Part shown: positions 1 to 8,005 of the stretch, piece by piece
Position numbering within the stretch: the first letter of the stretch is position 1
Layout: every line of letters begins with the position of its first letter
Source of the DNA: Haematospirillum sp. H4485
GTDB taxonomy: Bacteria; Pseudomonadota; Alphaproteobacteria; Rhodospirillales; Rhodospirillaceae
Assembly: GCF_012102745.1 (NCBI RefSeq)
Contig: NZ_JAAVSY010000008.1
Span: 1 to 64,000, forward strand
Reading direction: 5' to 3'
Length of the DNA stretch: 64,000 nucleotides
The notes under the pieces: model-generated
Seen by the model: the letters and a program-made list of their open reading frames with translations, nothing else
Database searches by the model: none
What the model was told of the DNA's origin: nothing
Made by a program: the position numbers and the translations under genes

Positions 1-127
1 GGACGTGTCAACAAGGGAAACCGGCTGGATCCCAAGGGAAACAACCGTGTCCTCTTGCGTTGTCACAGGATCGGACCCAGCCCTCAGGTCCGGTACATCA
101 ATAACCGGCGTCACATTGACCGCGACA
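1..127. repeat. Copy A of long direct repeat in adhesin gene
   Basis: Bases 1-127 are identical to 382-508 (offset 381 bp) by direct reading; identity stops at base 128. The left limit is the window edge, so the identical block may be longer. It encodes the boundary between adjacent Ig-like modules. Confidence 0.95.
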
Positions 128-1539
128 GGAACATCAACGGTTTTCGTGACCGCATTGCCACCGCCCTCCGGCGTGTCAACAACCGTCGCCCTGACCCTCG
201 CCGTGAAAGCGCCGCTCCAATTCTCCGGCGGGCGCACCGCAAGCGTGCCAACCTTGCTGGCAGCAACAGCATGGCTCGTGTCCGGACCGCCGGATGTCGC
301 AAGCGGCGTAAACACGTCCCCGGCCAGCGTCCCGAGGACCGCACCCGCGGGCAAACCGGACACACTCACCGAAAGCGTCTCGGACGTGTCAACAAGGGAA
401 ACCGGCTGGATCCCAAGGGAAACAACCGTGTCCTCTTGCGTTGTCACAGGATCGGACCCAGCCCTCAGGTCCGGTACATCAATAACCGGCGTCACATTGA
501 CCGCGACACCGGCGGTACGAACGGCAGACGATGGGGCACCTGCATCTGTCGACGTCGCCGTGACCGTCGCCCTAAAAGCGCCGCTCCAATGCGCAGGAAC
601 CTTCACCGCAGCCGTTCCGACCTGCGTCTCGTCCAGTGTCCCGCCAGGCACCGCAACGAAGGTGCCGTTACCGTCACGATAACCGACCTGCGTCCCGGCC
701 GGAGCATCCGTCAGGCTGATCGCAAACGTCGTCGCTTCCTTGCCGTCCTTTTCCGTAAAGGAAATGCTCAGCGGCACAACCGCACCAGCTGCCGTTTCCG
801 CAACCGGAACCGGCTCAACCTTCAAATCCGAAAGACCATCCGAAACAGGCACAATATCCGCATGCTGCTCCTCAGTCGGCAGGACAACGGCATCCAAGAT
901 CTCTGGCTCCAGAGTCTCTTCAACAAGCGCATCGCTCTCTTCGCCGTCAGGCTGAGTATACTCCTCATCCGAATCCCGACGCCGACGGTCACCACGCCAG
1001 GCGGTTATTTCTTGATCTTCAACAGAAACAGATTCATCCGTGCCATCAGCGTCTTCGTTATCTTCGCCCTCAGTCTCCACAAGCTCGGAGCGTTGCTCCT
1101 GACGCTCCACCGAGACTTCCGAACGGTCTACAGATACGGATCCAGACTGCGCTTGCGTGACAACTTCACCCCCGGTCTCCTGAATATCGGAGACCTGCCG
1201 GCGCTCTTCCAACCCTGAAGAGGTAACCAGCGTTTCTTCGTCATCAGAGATATAACCGTTCACATCCGCATCGCGACGGCTGCCGGTATGGGTCGTTGCA
1301 TGGCTCGTCAGATTGCGTTCCGAACGATTCTGTTCTTGGCTGTCATCATTGGCTTCACGCGCAATGGCATCCAACGGATCATCCGTTTCGTCATCACCCG
1401 CGACACGCGGTCTGAGATCTGCAACATCACCAGACAGAACAGCATCAAAGAGGTCAGCCTGCCCAGACACAGAAGACACACCCGGAGTAACGTTCTCTAC
1501 CTCTTCAGGCAGAACCACCGTAGAGTTCTTGTCTGTCAT
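1..1539 (-). CDS. Large repetitive adhesin/RTX-type exoprotein, N-terminal part (partial)
   Basis: The reading frame is open from an ATG at 1539 to the window edge (513 codons, no stop), so the C-terminus lies outside. An AAGAGG ribosome site precedes the ATG. Residues 1-230 are very acidic and polar (D/E/S/T-rich), probably disordered, with no Sec signal peptide. From about residue 250 the protein becomes Ig-like repeats with the hallmarks VNVTPVIDVPDL, TTQEDTVVSL and WSGAF. This resembles the Big/VCBS-like domains of BapA and LapA-type adhesins; the repeat period is 127 residues. It is the last gene after two ABC exporters and a HlyD adaptor on the same strand, which strongly suggests it is their substrate, with the secretion signal in the missing C-terminus. 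A role in surface attachment or biofilm is inferred from the family. A TAAG tetrapeptide at residues 249-252 separates the acidic head from the repeats. Confidence 0.85.
   Translation of the reverse strand, partial: MTDKNSTVVLPEEVENVTPGVSSVSGQADLFDAVLSGDVADLRPRVAGDDETDDPLDAIAREANDDSQEQNRSERNLTSHATTHTGSRRDADVNGYISDDEETLVTSSGLEERRQVSDIQETGGEVVTQAQSGSVSVDRSEVSVERQEQRSELVETEGEDNEDADGTDESVSVEDQEITAWRGDRRRRDSDEEYTQPDGEESDALVEETLEPEILDAVVLPTEEQHADIVPVSDGLSDLKVEPVPVAETAAGAVVPLSISFTEKDGKEATTFAISLTDAPAGTQVGYRDGNGTFVAVPGGTLDETQVGTAAVKVPAHWSGAFRATVTATSTDAGAPSSAVRTAGVAVNVTPVIDVPDLRAGSDPVTTQEDTVVSLGIQPVSLVDTSETLSVSVSGLPAGAVLGTLAGDVFTPLATSGGPDTSHAVAASKVGTLAVRPPENWSGAFTARVRATVVDTPEGGGNAVTKTVDVPVAVNVTPVIDVPDLRAGSDPVTTQEDTVVSLGIQPVSLVDTS
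382..508. repeat. Copy B of long direct repeat in adhesin gene
   Basis: This is identical over 127 bp to bases 1-127. The intervening part of the unit (128-381 compared with 509 onward) is clearly diverged, so identity is confined to the module junction. That suggests recent duplication or gene conversion. Confidence 0.95.
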
Positions 1540-1650
1540 ACGAACCTCTTCAAAACAACAGATTGATACCAAGGCCGCTGCCCCGTGCAACGGTTGCAGC
1601 AAGCCTTAATGTGTATACGTGTTTTGGAAACCCGTACAGAGCTGTGTTTC

Positions 1651-3030
1651 TCAGCGCTCTGTGAAGGCTTGGGTTGCCGCTACGTAGATTGGTTTCAGGA
1701 GATACTCAATCAGCGTCTTTTCGCCGGTCAAGATATCAGCCTGCACAACCATGCCAGGCAAGAGCCTGTTGTGGATCTTTCCGATCCAGTTCTGGGACAA
1801 ACGGATACGAGCCTTGTAATAAGGTTGTCCCTGTTCATCAAAAAATGTTGTGGCCGATATTAATTCCAAGGTTCCATCAATGCTTCCGTAACGAGCGTAA
1901 TCAAAAGCCGTTACCTTGACCCGCACGGTCTGACCAACCTCAACCGCGCCAATGTCTTTTGTTGCTATACGGGACTCGACAACCATCTCTCCCGCACCGG
2001 GCACAATTTCGGCCAATAATTGCCCGGGCGTTACCACCTCGCCGGCATGCCTGACAGCAAGCCCCTTGATCACGCCATCAGACGGAGCCGTAACCGTCAG
2101 CCGATTCACCTTGTCACGGGCACGCCCCAAGGCTTCCTCAACTTCTGCAAGCTCTGCAGCCACGGCACCAATGCGGTTTACCGTCTCTTCATGGCCACTG
2201 CTTTCAAGCTCCATCAACTGCTGCGTCACTTCGGCGATACTGCCGCGAACACTTTCCAGCTGCCCCTGCATCCGGGACTGCTCTGCCTGCCGGCCGGCAA
2301 GCTCCCGCTCCGCACGCAACATGCTGATCTTGGAGCCAATCCCCTGCTGGAAAAGACGACGATAAACATCCCGTTCCTGCGAGAGGGCCGAAACTTCCTT
2401 GGCGCTGGACTGAAGCTGCTGAACCAGGCCTGCCTCTTCCGCTTTGCGCTGCCCCAGCCGGCTTTGCAGAACAGATCTTCTGTCCTTCAGGGAACGAATC
2501 TGCGCCGCAAGAATGGCCTGCTGATCTTCCCCGATAGAAGCAAAGTTGCCCCCGGACAAAGATGACAAGTCCACATCCTCTCCCGCTGCAAAGGCACGCA
2601 ACCGCCCGAGCTGGAACTCCAGAAAGGCACGACGCGTCAGCAACTGACCTTGCTCTGCCTCAAAGGCAGCTGGATCAAGACGCAACAACAGCTGGCCCAT
2701 GGATACGTGATCGCCTTCCTGCACCAGAACCTCACGGACAATACCGCCCTCGAAGTGCTGGATCTTCAGTACAGGATCAACAGGCACAACCTGACCGGAC
2801 GTCACCGCCGTCTCGGCAACCGGCTGTGTAGAAGCCCAAACGGTAAATGCAAAAACAATAGCAGCAACGATAAACAGAAGCCCGCGACGATGGTCGCTGA
2901 TATCTTCTTCCAAGTGCACGACATGGGCCTGAGGACGCTGCCGACGGCGGCCACGCTCAACAACCGGATGCGCTATTGCTGTTTGCACTACCTTGTCAGG
3001 GGCCATTGTCAGGCTTCTGTCCTTTTCCAT
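1651..3030 (-). CDS. Type I secretion membrane fusion protein, HlyD family
   Basis: This is the periplasmic adaptor of a type I secretion system; it links an inner-membrane ABC exporter to an outer-membrane TolC-like channel. It has a short cytoplasmic N-terminus, one membrane segment near residues 50-70 (GLLFIVAAIVFAFTVW), a biotinyl-lipoyl-like segment (VDPVLKIQHFEGGIVREVLV), a long coiled coil of about 180 residues, and a C-terminal beta-barrel (VTAPSDGVIKGLAV onward). About 459 residues is normal for HlyD/PrsE/LapC. GTG at 3033 and ATG at 3030 are adjacent possible starts; the ATG was chosen. The 5' end overlaps the upstream ABC gene by 35 bp, so the two are probably translationally coupled. 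The adhesin follows 111 bp downstream. No TolC homologue is in the window. Confidence 0.93.
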   Translation of the reverse strand: MEKDRSLTMAPDKVVQTAIAHPVVERGRRRQRPQAHVVHLEEDISDHRRGLLFIVAAIVFAFTVWASTQPVAETAVTSGQVVPVDPVLKIQHFEGGIVREVLVQEGDHVSMGQLLLRLDPAAFEAEQGQLLTRRAFLEFQLGRLRAFAAGEDVDLSSLSGGNFASIGEDQQAILAAQIRSLKDRRSVLQSRLGQRKAEEAGLVQQLQSSAKEVSALSQERDVYRRLFQQGIGSKISMLRAERELAGRQAEQSRMQGQLESVRGSIAEVTQQLMELESSGHEETVNRIGAVAAELAEVEEALGRARDKVNRLTVTAPSDGVIKGLAVRHAGEVVTPGQLLAEIVPGAGEMVVESRIATKDIGAVEVGQTVRVKVTAFDYARYGSIDGTLELISATTFFDEQGQPYYKARIRLSQNWIGKIHNRLLPGMVVQADILTGEKTLIEYLLKPIYVAATQAFTER

Positions 3031-5278
3031 CACTCTTTTCTGCCTGCTCCACGGGGGGAGCCGGCCGGGAGGGCGTCAGCGATTCAACATCCACAAAACG
3101 CACAACCTGACCATCACGCAGCTCCAGAAGCTTGTCTGCAAGCCGGACATGGCTGGGACGATGCGTCACCACAACAACCGTAACCCTGCCCTGCAAGCGG
3201 CGGATCACGTTCATCAAAGCCTCGTCACCGGCAGCATCCAACCCACCTGCCGGTTCATCCAGAAGAACGATCGGCGCATCCTTGCGCATCAGAACCCTGG
3301 CAAGGGCTATGCGGGTCCGCACACTGGGAGAGGCAACTTTCTGGTCACCAAACCGCGTTTCCAGACCATCGGGCAGCTCCCTCAGGTCATCAGCCAAACC
3401 AACCAGACCGGCTACCTCCTGAATATCAGCCAAGGACGCCGACGGGTCAGCCAGCTGGATATTCTGGATCACCGTACCCCGAAAGATCTCCGGCTCTTCC
3501 GGGCACCAGGCAATAACCCTTCTGTACTCCAGCGGATCAAAGCGACGGATATCCATACCATCAACTTTGACCATGCCGGTCTGGCCTTTGAGAACACCGG
3601 CCAACGCCTTGATCAGGGTCGACTTGCCAGCACCATTCCGACCAACAACGGCGACCACCTCACCAGGCTTCACTTCAAAGCTGACACCAAGCAGGGCCGG
3701 TTCACTATCCTGGCTGTAACGCAGACTGAAGCGACTGACCTGTATGCTACCACCCAGTTCACGCACTGGCCGAACCAAGGCATGAGGCGGACGCTCGGGT
3801 ATCATCTCCATCAGCCGGTCGATCTGGCGGATACTGGAATGCACCTGCTCGGAACGAGCCAGCACCATAAACCCGGCCTGGAACGGCGCCAAGGCGCGCC
3901 ACAACAGGATCATCGAGGCAATAAGCCCACCCGTGGACATCACACCGGCAAGGACAGCCACAGCGCCAAACCACAACGTGGCAACGCCACACAACATGAC
4001 AACGCCCTGGGCGGCAACAGCCAAGAAAGCAACCGTCTGGTTGGTCCCGAAATTAGCCTGCGCTGCCCGCGCAGAGCGAATGCGATAACGGTTCAACCAT
4101 ACAGAGAACGCACCCGTCGTACGCAACAGCCGGTGAAGGCGCACCGCCTCAATAGCAAGCTCCTGCCTGTTTGAGGTCGCCCGCGCAGCTTCGGCTACCT
4201 GACGGCGCAAGGGCTCTCTGGCCAGAAAACCCATAGCAACAAGTACAAGAGCACCAATTGTCGGGACCAGCCCAAGCCAGCCAGCCAGAATGTACATGCT
4301 GGCGATTACCAGAACCGAGAAGGGTACGTCAAGGACAGACTGGGCGCTCTGCCCGGTCAAAAACTCACGTACCGTGTCGAAGTCCTTGACCCTGGACACT
4401 TGTGCACCAACGCTGGCCCCTTCTGTAACACTTGGCGGAAGATATAAAAGGCGCTCGAAAACAGCCCGCCCGACCAGAATATCGATTCGCGCGCCGACTC
4501 GAGCCAGCAACCTTGTACGCAAGGATCGGGCACCAAGCTCACCTGTCAGGGCAACAATCATGACCAGGACAAGAGACCCCAAGGTAGAAAGCGACCCAGA
4601 TGATATGTACCTATCATAGATCGCCATCACATACAGCGGGGATGTAATCGCCAGCAACGTGATAACAGCTGTCAGGGCAAGGGCAATCCACAGATGGGGA
4701 CGAAACCGCATCAGGATGCCACCCAGCCACGACCCTTCCCGCAAGGAAGAAGCCCGGGCATCAGGATCTTCAATCGCCTGGAAGACAAGGGCAACGCCAG
4801 GGTTCACGTCATCAATAACCTGAACACCATAACCGGGCATGAAAACATGCAAGCCATCGTGTTCCCGGGACAGAACAACACAGGCATCCGCATCGTCAGG
4901 GAGAAAAAGACAGGGCAGTTCCCGGTCCGGGATGGATGAAACAACCCCGACCCTCAGAACACTGGAGAAACCGAGATCAACCATGGTCCGGCGCAGACCG
5001 GTCAAGTCCAGGGGACCTCCGAAGTAAGGCAGGGACTCAATCAAGTGGCGAGTATCCCCGTCCCAACCCAACGCACGTAGAAGAACAGGCAGACAAAGCC
5101 CCAGGTCATTGCGGGTCAGCAATGACTCGTCGGGAAGCTCCAGCGGACGGGAACGGTAGCGTACCGGCCCCGCACCTGTAGCATCAGGGCCAGTCTCTTC
5201 TGGCGACACCCTGACTCCTATCCCCTTGTTCATGCTGTAGCCATCGACAACATCACCATCGGATATGACCACGCTCAC
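2996..5278 (-). CDS. Type I secretion ABC permease/ATPase with C39-like domain
   Basis: A 760-residue exporter subunit. Residues about 50-175 look like a C39 peptidase-like domain, but the usual catalytic D-C-G is D-L-G, so it should bind substrate rather than cleave it, as in LapB/HlyB-type transporters. A six-helix transmembrane domain follows (about 200-480), then the nucleotide-binding domain. Walker A is GRNGAGKS, Walker B is IVLLDEP with the catalytic Glu, and the switch His is in VTHRP. The signature motif is ASPSVRTRIALAR where LSGGQ is expected, with both glycines lost. The GTG start at 5278 overlaps the stop of the upstream ABC gene (GTGA). It probably forms a heterodimer with that gene product. 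Confidence 0.93.
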   Translation of the reverse strand: MSVVISDGDVVDGYSMNKGIGVRVSPEETGPDATGAGPVRYRSRPLELPDESLLTRNDLGLCLPVLLRALGWDGDTRHLIESLPYFGGPLDLTGLRRTMVDLGFSSVLRVGVVSSIPDRELPCLFLPDDADACVVLSREHDGLHVFMPGYGVQVIDDVNPGVALVFQAIEDPDARASSLREGSWLGGILMRFRPHLWIALALTAVITLLAITSPLYVMAIYDRYISSGSLSTLGSLVLVMIVALTGELGARSLRTRLLARVGARIDILVGRAVFERLLYLPPSVTEGASVGAQVSRVKDFDTVREFLTGQSAQSVLDVPFSVLVIASMYILAGWLGLVPTIGALVLVAMGFLAREPLRRQVAEAARATSNRQELAIEAVRLHRLLRTTGAFSVWLNRYRIRSARAAQANFGTNQTVAFLAVAAQGVVMLCGVATLWFGAVAVLAGVMSTGGLIASMILLWRALAPFQAGFMVLARSEQVHSSIRQIDRLMEMIPERPPHALVRPVRELGGSIQVSRFSLRYSQDSEPALLGVSFEVKPGEVVAVVGRNGAGKSTLIKALAGVLKGQTGMVKVDGMDIRRFDPLEYRRVIAWCPEEPEIFRGTVIQNIQLADPSASLADIQEVAGLVGLADDLRELPDGLETRFGDQKVASPSVRTRIALARVLMRKDAPIVLLDEPAGGLDAAGDEALMNVIRRLQGRVTVVVVTHRPSHVRLADKLLELRDGQVVRFVDVESLTPSRPAPPVEQAEKSDGKGQKPDNGP

Positions 5279-6981
5279 GCCCCCTGTTCCGGAGGAACCG
5301 CGCGGACCACACCATCTGGGCCCGGTAATGGAACCAGACGACCAGCAACCAGTTCATAATGACGCTGGGCTATTTTCAATGTCGATGGCCTGTGACTCAC
5401 AATGACAAAAGCGCGATCCTTCATCCGACGCTGCATGGCCTGCATCAGCAGCTGGTCCGAAGCTCCATCCAGAAGCGTATTCGCATCATCGAAAAGAATA
5501 ACAGCAGGATCGAGAGCCAATATCCTTGCAATCGATATTCTCTGGATAACCCCGCGGGGCAAGGCACTGCCGATACGACCACCCAGCGGAGCATCAAACC
5601 CCTGGGCCAAGGACGCAGCAAATTCATTCAAGCCAAGCTCTTCAGCCACAGCAAGGGCTGTACGCTCCCTTTCGTGATCAAAAAGCGTCAGATTTTCCAG
5701 AAAAGTACCGGCAACAAGTTCGCCATGCTCGCCAAGAAAACCGGTCGCCTGCCACAGATCATCCCGACGCACATTGGCAAGATCCTGCCCATCAACCAGA
5801 ACACGCCCCTGCTCGGGAACAAGATGACCTGTCATCAACCATAGCAACAGGGACTTTCCGCTGCCATTAGCACCACGAATGCTGATGGAATCCCCCGGAC
5901 GCAAAGTAAGGGACACAGAATCAAGAAGCCATGATCCATCAGGCCTCCGCCCATAACAGACGTTGTCCAGTGTCAGAACCCCCTTGTCGATGACCAAGGG
6001 ATCTTTGTCCTCATCCAAGGCAATGGCAAACGTTTCGGCAACCCTCTGCTCTGCCATCGTATTGCTTTGACGGCGGAGCCAAACAGACAAAGCCGCCTGC
6101 ACAGGGGGGGCAATGCGCCCGGCCAGCATAGTGCAGGCCCCCAGACTCCCGACTGTCATCTGATGGTCCACAACCAGCATGGCTCCAAAGGCAACCGTCC
6201 CGACTGTCAAAGCCTGGGTAAAGATAGCCCCCAGCATCTGGACGGCTCCCTGACGAATAGCCAGGATGTGGCGCCCACTTATGGCATTCTCCAGGAGACG
6301 TTCAAAACGCCTGAGCATCTGCGCCTCGGCAGAGAGAGCCTTGACCGTCTGGATGCCTGACAGAGTCTCCAACATGAAATTGAAGCGACGCTCATACTGC
6401 TCACCCGTTTCTTCGGTGGCAGAACGCAGCTTGTCCCCCTGGTGCAGGGACACCATGACAAACACAGCCGTCATCAGGATGGGCACGAAAACAAGCCACC
6501 CGCCCAGGAAGAGAATAACAAACAAAAATATCCCTATAAAAGGCAAGTCAGCCAAGGCCAACAGCATCCGTCCACCATGGAAGTCACGCAGCTTGTCCAC
6601 TGATGACAGACGCTCCAGATGAGTCCCCCCCCCGTCTTTCTCGAAGCGAGACATGGGCAGGGACAAGAGCCTGCGCAAACTTTCATAATGGCCACGATGT
6701 TCAAAGCGGGCCGACACAAGACCGGCCAATCCCTCTCTCAAGGTGCGCAAGAGCATTTCCAGGATCAAGGCGCTGATAACACCCAATGCCAGAAGATCAA
6801 GGGTTGCCATATTATGATTAGGCAAAATGCGATCATAGATCTGCAGCATTGACAGCGGCAATGCCAAGGCAACTACATTGATAAAGAAAGAAGACAGGAA
6901 CAATTCGACAAGATGGCGCTGTCCGGACACAAGATGGGCCGGATCCGACGCGCGATGGAAAGCGGGTGCCTGACCTGCCAT
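5275..6981 (-). CDS. Type I secretion ABC permease/ATPase, partner subunit
   Basis: An ABC exporter half-transporter of about 568 residues without a peptidase-like domain. The transmembrane domain begins near LFLSSFFINVVALALPLSML, a pattern common in type I secretion ATPases. The ATPase domain has Walker A GANGSGKS and switch His in VSHRP. The Walker B region is VILFDDAN (Asp in place of the catalytic Glu), and the signature is LPRGVIQRISIAR in place of LSGGQ. The start at 6981 was chosen because AGG lies 5 nt upstream; an in-frame ATG at 7023 has no usable ribosome site. It is the first gene of the exporter-adaptor-adhesin cluster and overlaps the next ABC gene by 4 bp. A heterodimer with one weak and one badly degenerate ATP site is inferred. 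Confidence 0.92.
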   Translation of the reverse strand: MAGQAPAFHRASDPAHLVSGQRHLVELFLSSFFINVVALALPLSMLQIYDRILPNHNMATLDLLALGVISALILEMLLRTLREGLAGLVSARFEHRGHYESLRRLLSLPMSRFEKDGGGTHLERLSSVDKLRDFHGGRMLLALADLPFIGIFLFVILFLGGWLVFVPILMTAVFVMVSLHQGDKLRSATEETGEQYERRFNFMLETLSGIQTVKALSAEAQMLRRFERLLENAISGRHILAIRQGAVQMLGAIFTQALTVGTVAFGAMLVVDHQMTVGSLGACTMLAGRIAPPVQAALSVWLRRQSNTMAEQRVAETFAIALDEDKDPLVIDKGVLTLDNVCYGRRPDGSWLLDSVSLTLRPGDSISIRGANGSGKSLLLWLMTGHLVPEQGRVLVDGQDLANVRRDDLWQATGFLGEHGELVAGTFLENLTLFDHERERTALAVAEELGLNEFAASLAQGFDAPLGGRIGSALPRGVIQRISIARILALDPAVILFDDANTLLDGASDQLLMQAMQRRMKDRAFVIVSHRPSTLKIAQRHYELVAGRLVPLPGPDGVVRAVPPEQGA

Positions 6982-7195
6982 AATTGCCTGTCCCCTGCCG
7001 GACTCTCCCGACACTCCTGCCATACCTGAGCCAATACAACTTTTCGACTATGCATAAACAACCAAAGATAAACGTGTCCTGAATACACCGAAATTTCAAC
7101 CAAAAGAATTTACAACTCTTCTATTCCCCATCAAAAGTAATCTTTGCGCCTCTTCAGCGGCCTACATTATCCTTTATTATCACATAGAAAGACAA

Positions 7196-7280
7196 TGGTG
7201 GGGACGGCGGGACTTGAACCCGCAAGACCATAGGTCGGACGATTTTAAGTCGTCAGTGTTTACCATTTCACCACGTCCCC
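7196..7280 (-). tRNA. tRNA-Leu (anticodon UAA)
   Basis: The reverse complement folds into a cloverleaf. The acceptor stem is GGGGACG/CGTCCCC, and the anticodon stem GACGA/TCGTC encloses loop CTTAAAA with anticodon TAA. There is a long class II variable arm, a TTCAAGT T-loop on a GCGGG/CCCGC stem, and an encoded 3' CCA. The length is 85 nt. It sits between the exporter locus and the phasin gene. No integrase or att-like duplication was seen next to it. Confidence 0.97.
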
Positions 7281-7404
7281 GGAGAAATGGACCCCACCCT
7301 AGACGCTCCCGGCCAAAGGCTCAAGCATCTTATTGCACCAGAAGGGAACTACCGATTCCATAGGGACAACACAGAGCATGTCCAACAGAAAACAATGTAG
7401 GCTG

Positions 7405-7440
7405 AAAAACAAAAAGCCGGCCGGAGAAACCCCGGCCGGG
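7405..7440 (-). terminator. Rho-independent terminator after the phasin gene
   Basis: On the minus strand CCGGCCGGGG, a short TTTCT loop and CCGGCCGG are followed by CTTTTTGTTTTT. It starts about 30 bp after the phasin stop codon. Confidence 0.85.
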
Positions 7441-7470
7441 CATCAAGGAAAGAACTCAGGGATAATGCGT

Positions 7471-7812
7471 TCAGACCATGGTCTCAACCGCATTCTTGTA
7501 ACGCGCCTGGATTGGCTCAAGCGCCGAACGGGCCACAATGGCACCCATCTCGGACAACTTCGAAGACTGGGCCACAGCCTTGTCCCAGCTCTCCCGCGCC
7601 AACTGCTGCTGCACGCGCGCCATATCATCCGGATTCTTGCAGGAAGCCAAGGCCTTGCTACCTTGGACAGCAACCTCAAGTGTCTTTCCGGTATAACCGA
7701 AAACTTCCTTGGCAATCTCCTCCACTCCGGCGGCCAGACGGTTCCCGGATTGGACAAAAGCATCAACGTTGGCCTTGTTGAAACTTACAACGTCATCAAA
7801 TGACCTGAACAT
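7471..7812 (-). CDS. Phasin family protein
   Basis: A 113-residue, almost wholly helical protein (FDDVVSFNKANVDAFVQSGN, then amphipathic helices to the end). It matches the short alphaproteobacterial phasin_2 pattern, including the conserved N-terminal F-N-K-A-N-V-D-A segment. Phasins coat polyhydroxyalkanoate granules, so the organism probably stores PHB; no phaC or phaA is in the window. A GGGAGGG ribosome site precedes the ATG, and a strong terminator follows, so it is likely monocistronic. Some phasin-like proteins have other roles, so the granule function is an inference. Confidence 0.9.
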   Translation of the reverse strand: MFRSFDDVVSFNKANVDAFVQSGNRLAAGVEEIAKEVFGYTGKTLEVAVQGSKALASCKNPDDMARVQQQLARESWDKAVAQSSKLSEMGAIVARSALEPIQARYKNAVETMV

Positions 7813-8005
7813 CGGACCCTCCCGGGGGCATTCGCAGGCATAGCCCAGAACAAATCAGGACCAAGCCTTATAGAGGAAGACAGTTCACACTGCACCGCAG
7901 CATGAGACAAAAGTGCCCCCTCTTACCCTAAAAGTCAAGACCGGAATTGTGCTGCGCAGCAGAGGGGCAGATTGCCCTGCTTTCAGGTGCCATTTTCTCG
8001 CCTTC

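Noticed and set aside
1-508. CRISPR-like direct repeats
   Set aside because: The repeats are 127 bp or more, in-frame and coding, with no spacers.
5-1218. Two long plus-strand ORFs over the adhesin region
   Set aside because: They lie antisense to an intact minus-strand frame with a ribosome site and repeat-domain content. Their Arg/Asn/His-rich sequence is typical of a shadow frame.
2996-6981. Exporter genes as pseudogenes
   Set aside because: Signature motifs are degenerate but both frames are intact, full length and overlapping.
7196-7280. Genomic island attachment site at the tRNA-Leu gene
   Set aside because: No duplicated tRNA 3' end, integrase or phage-like gene was found within the window.
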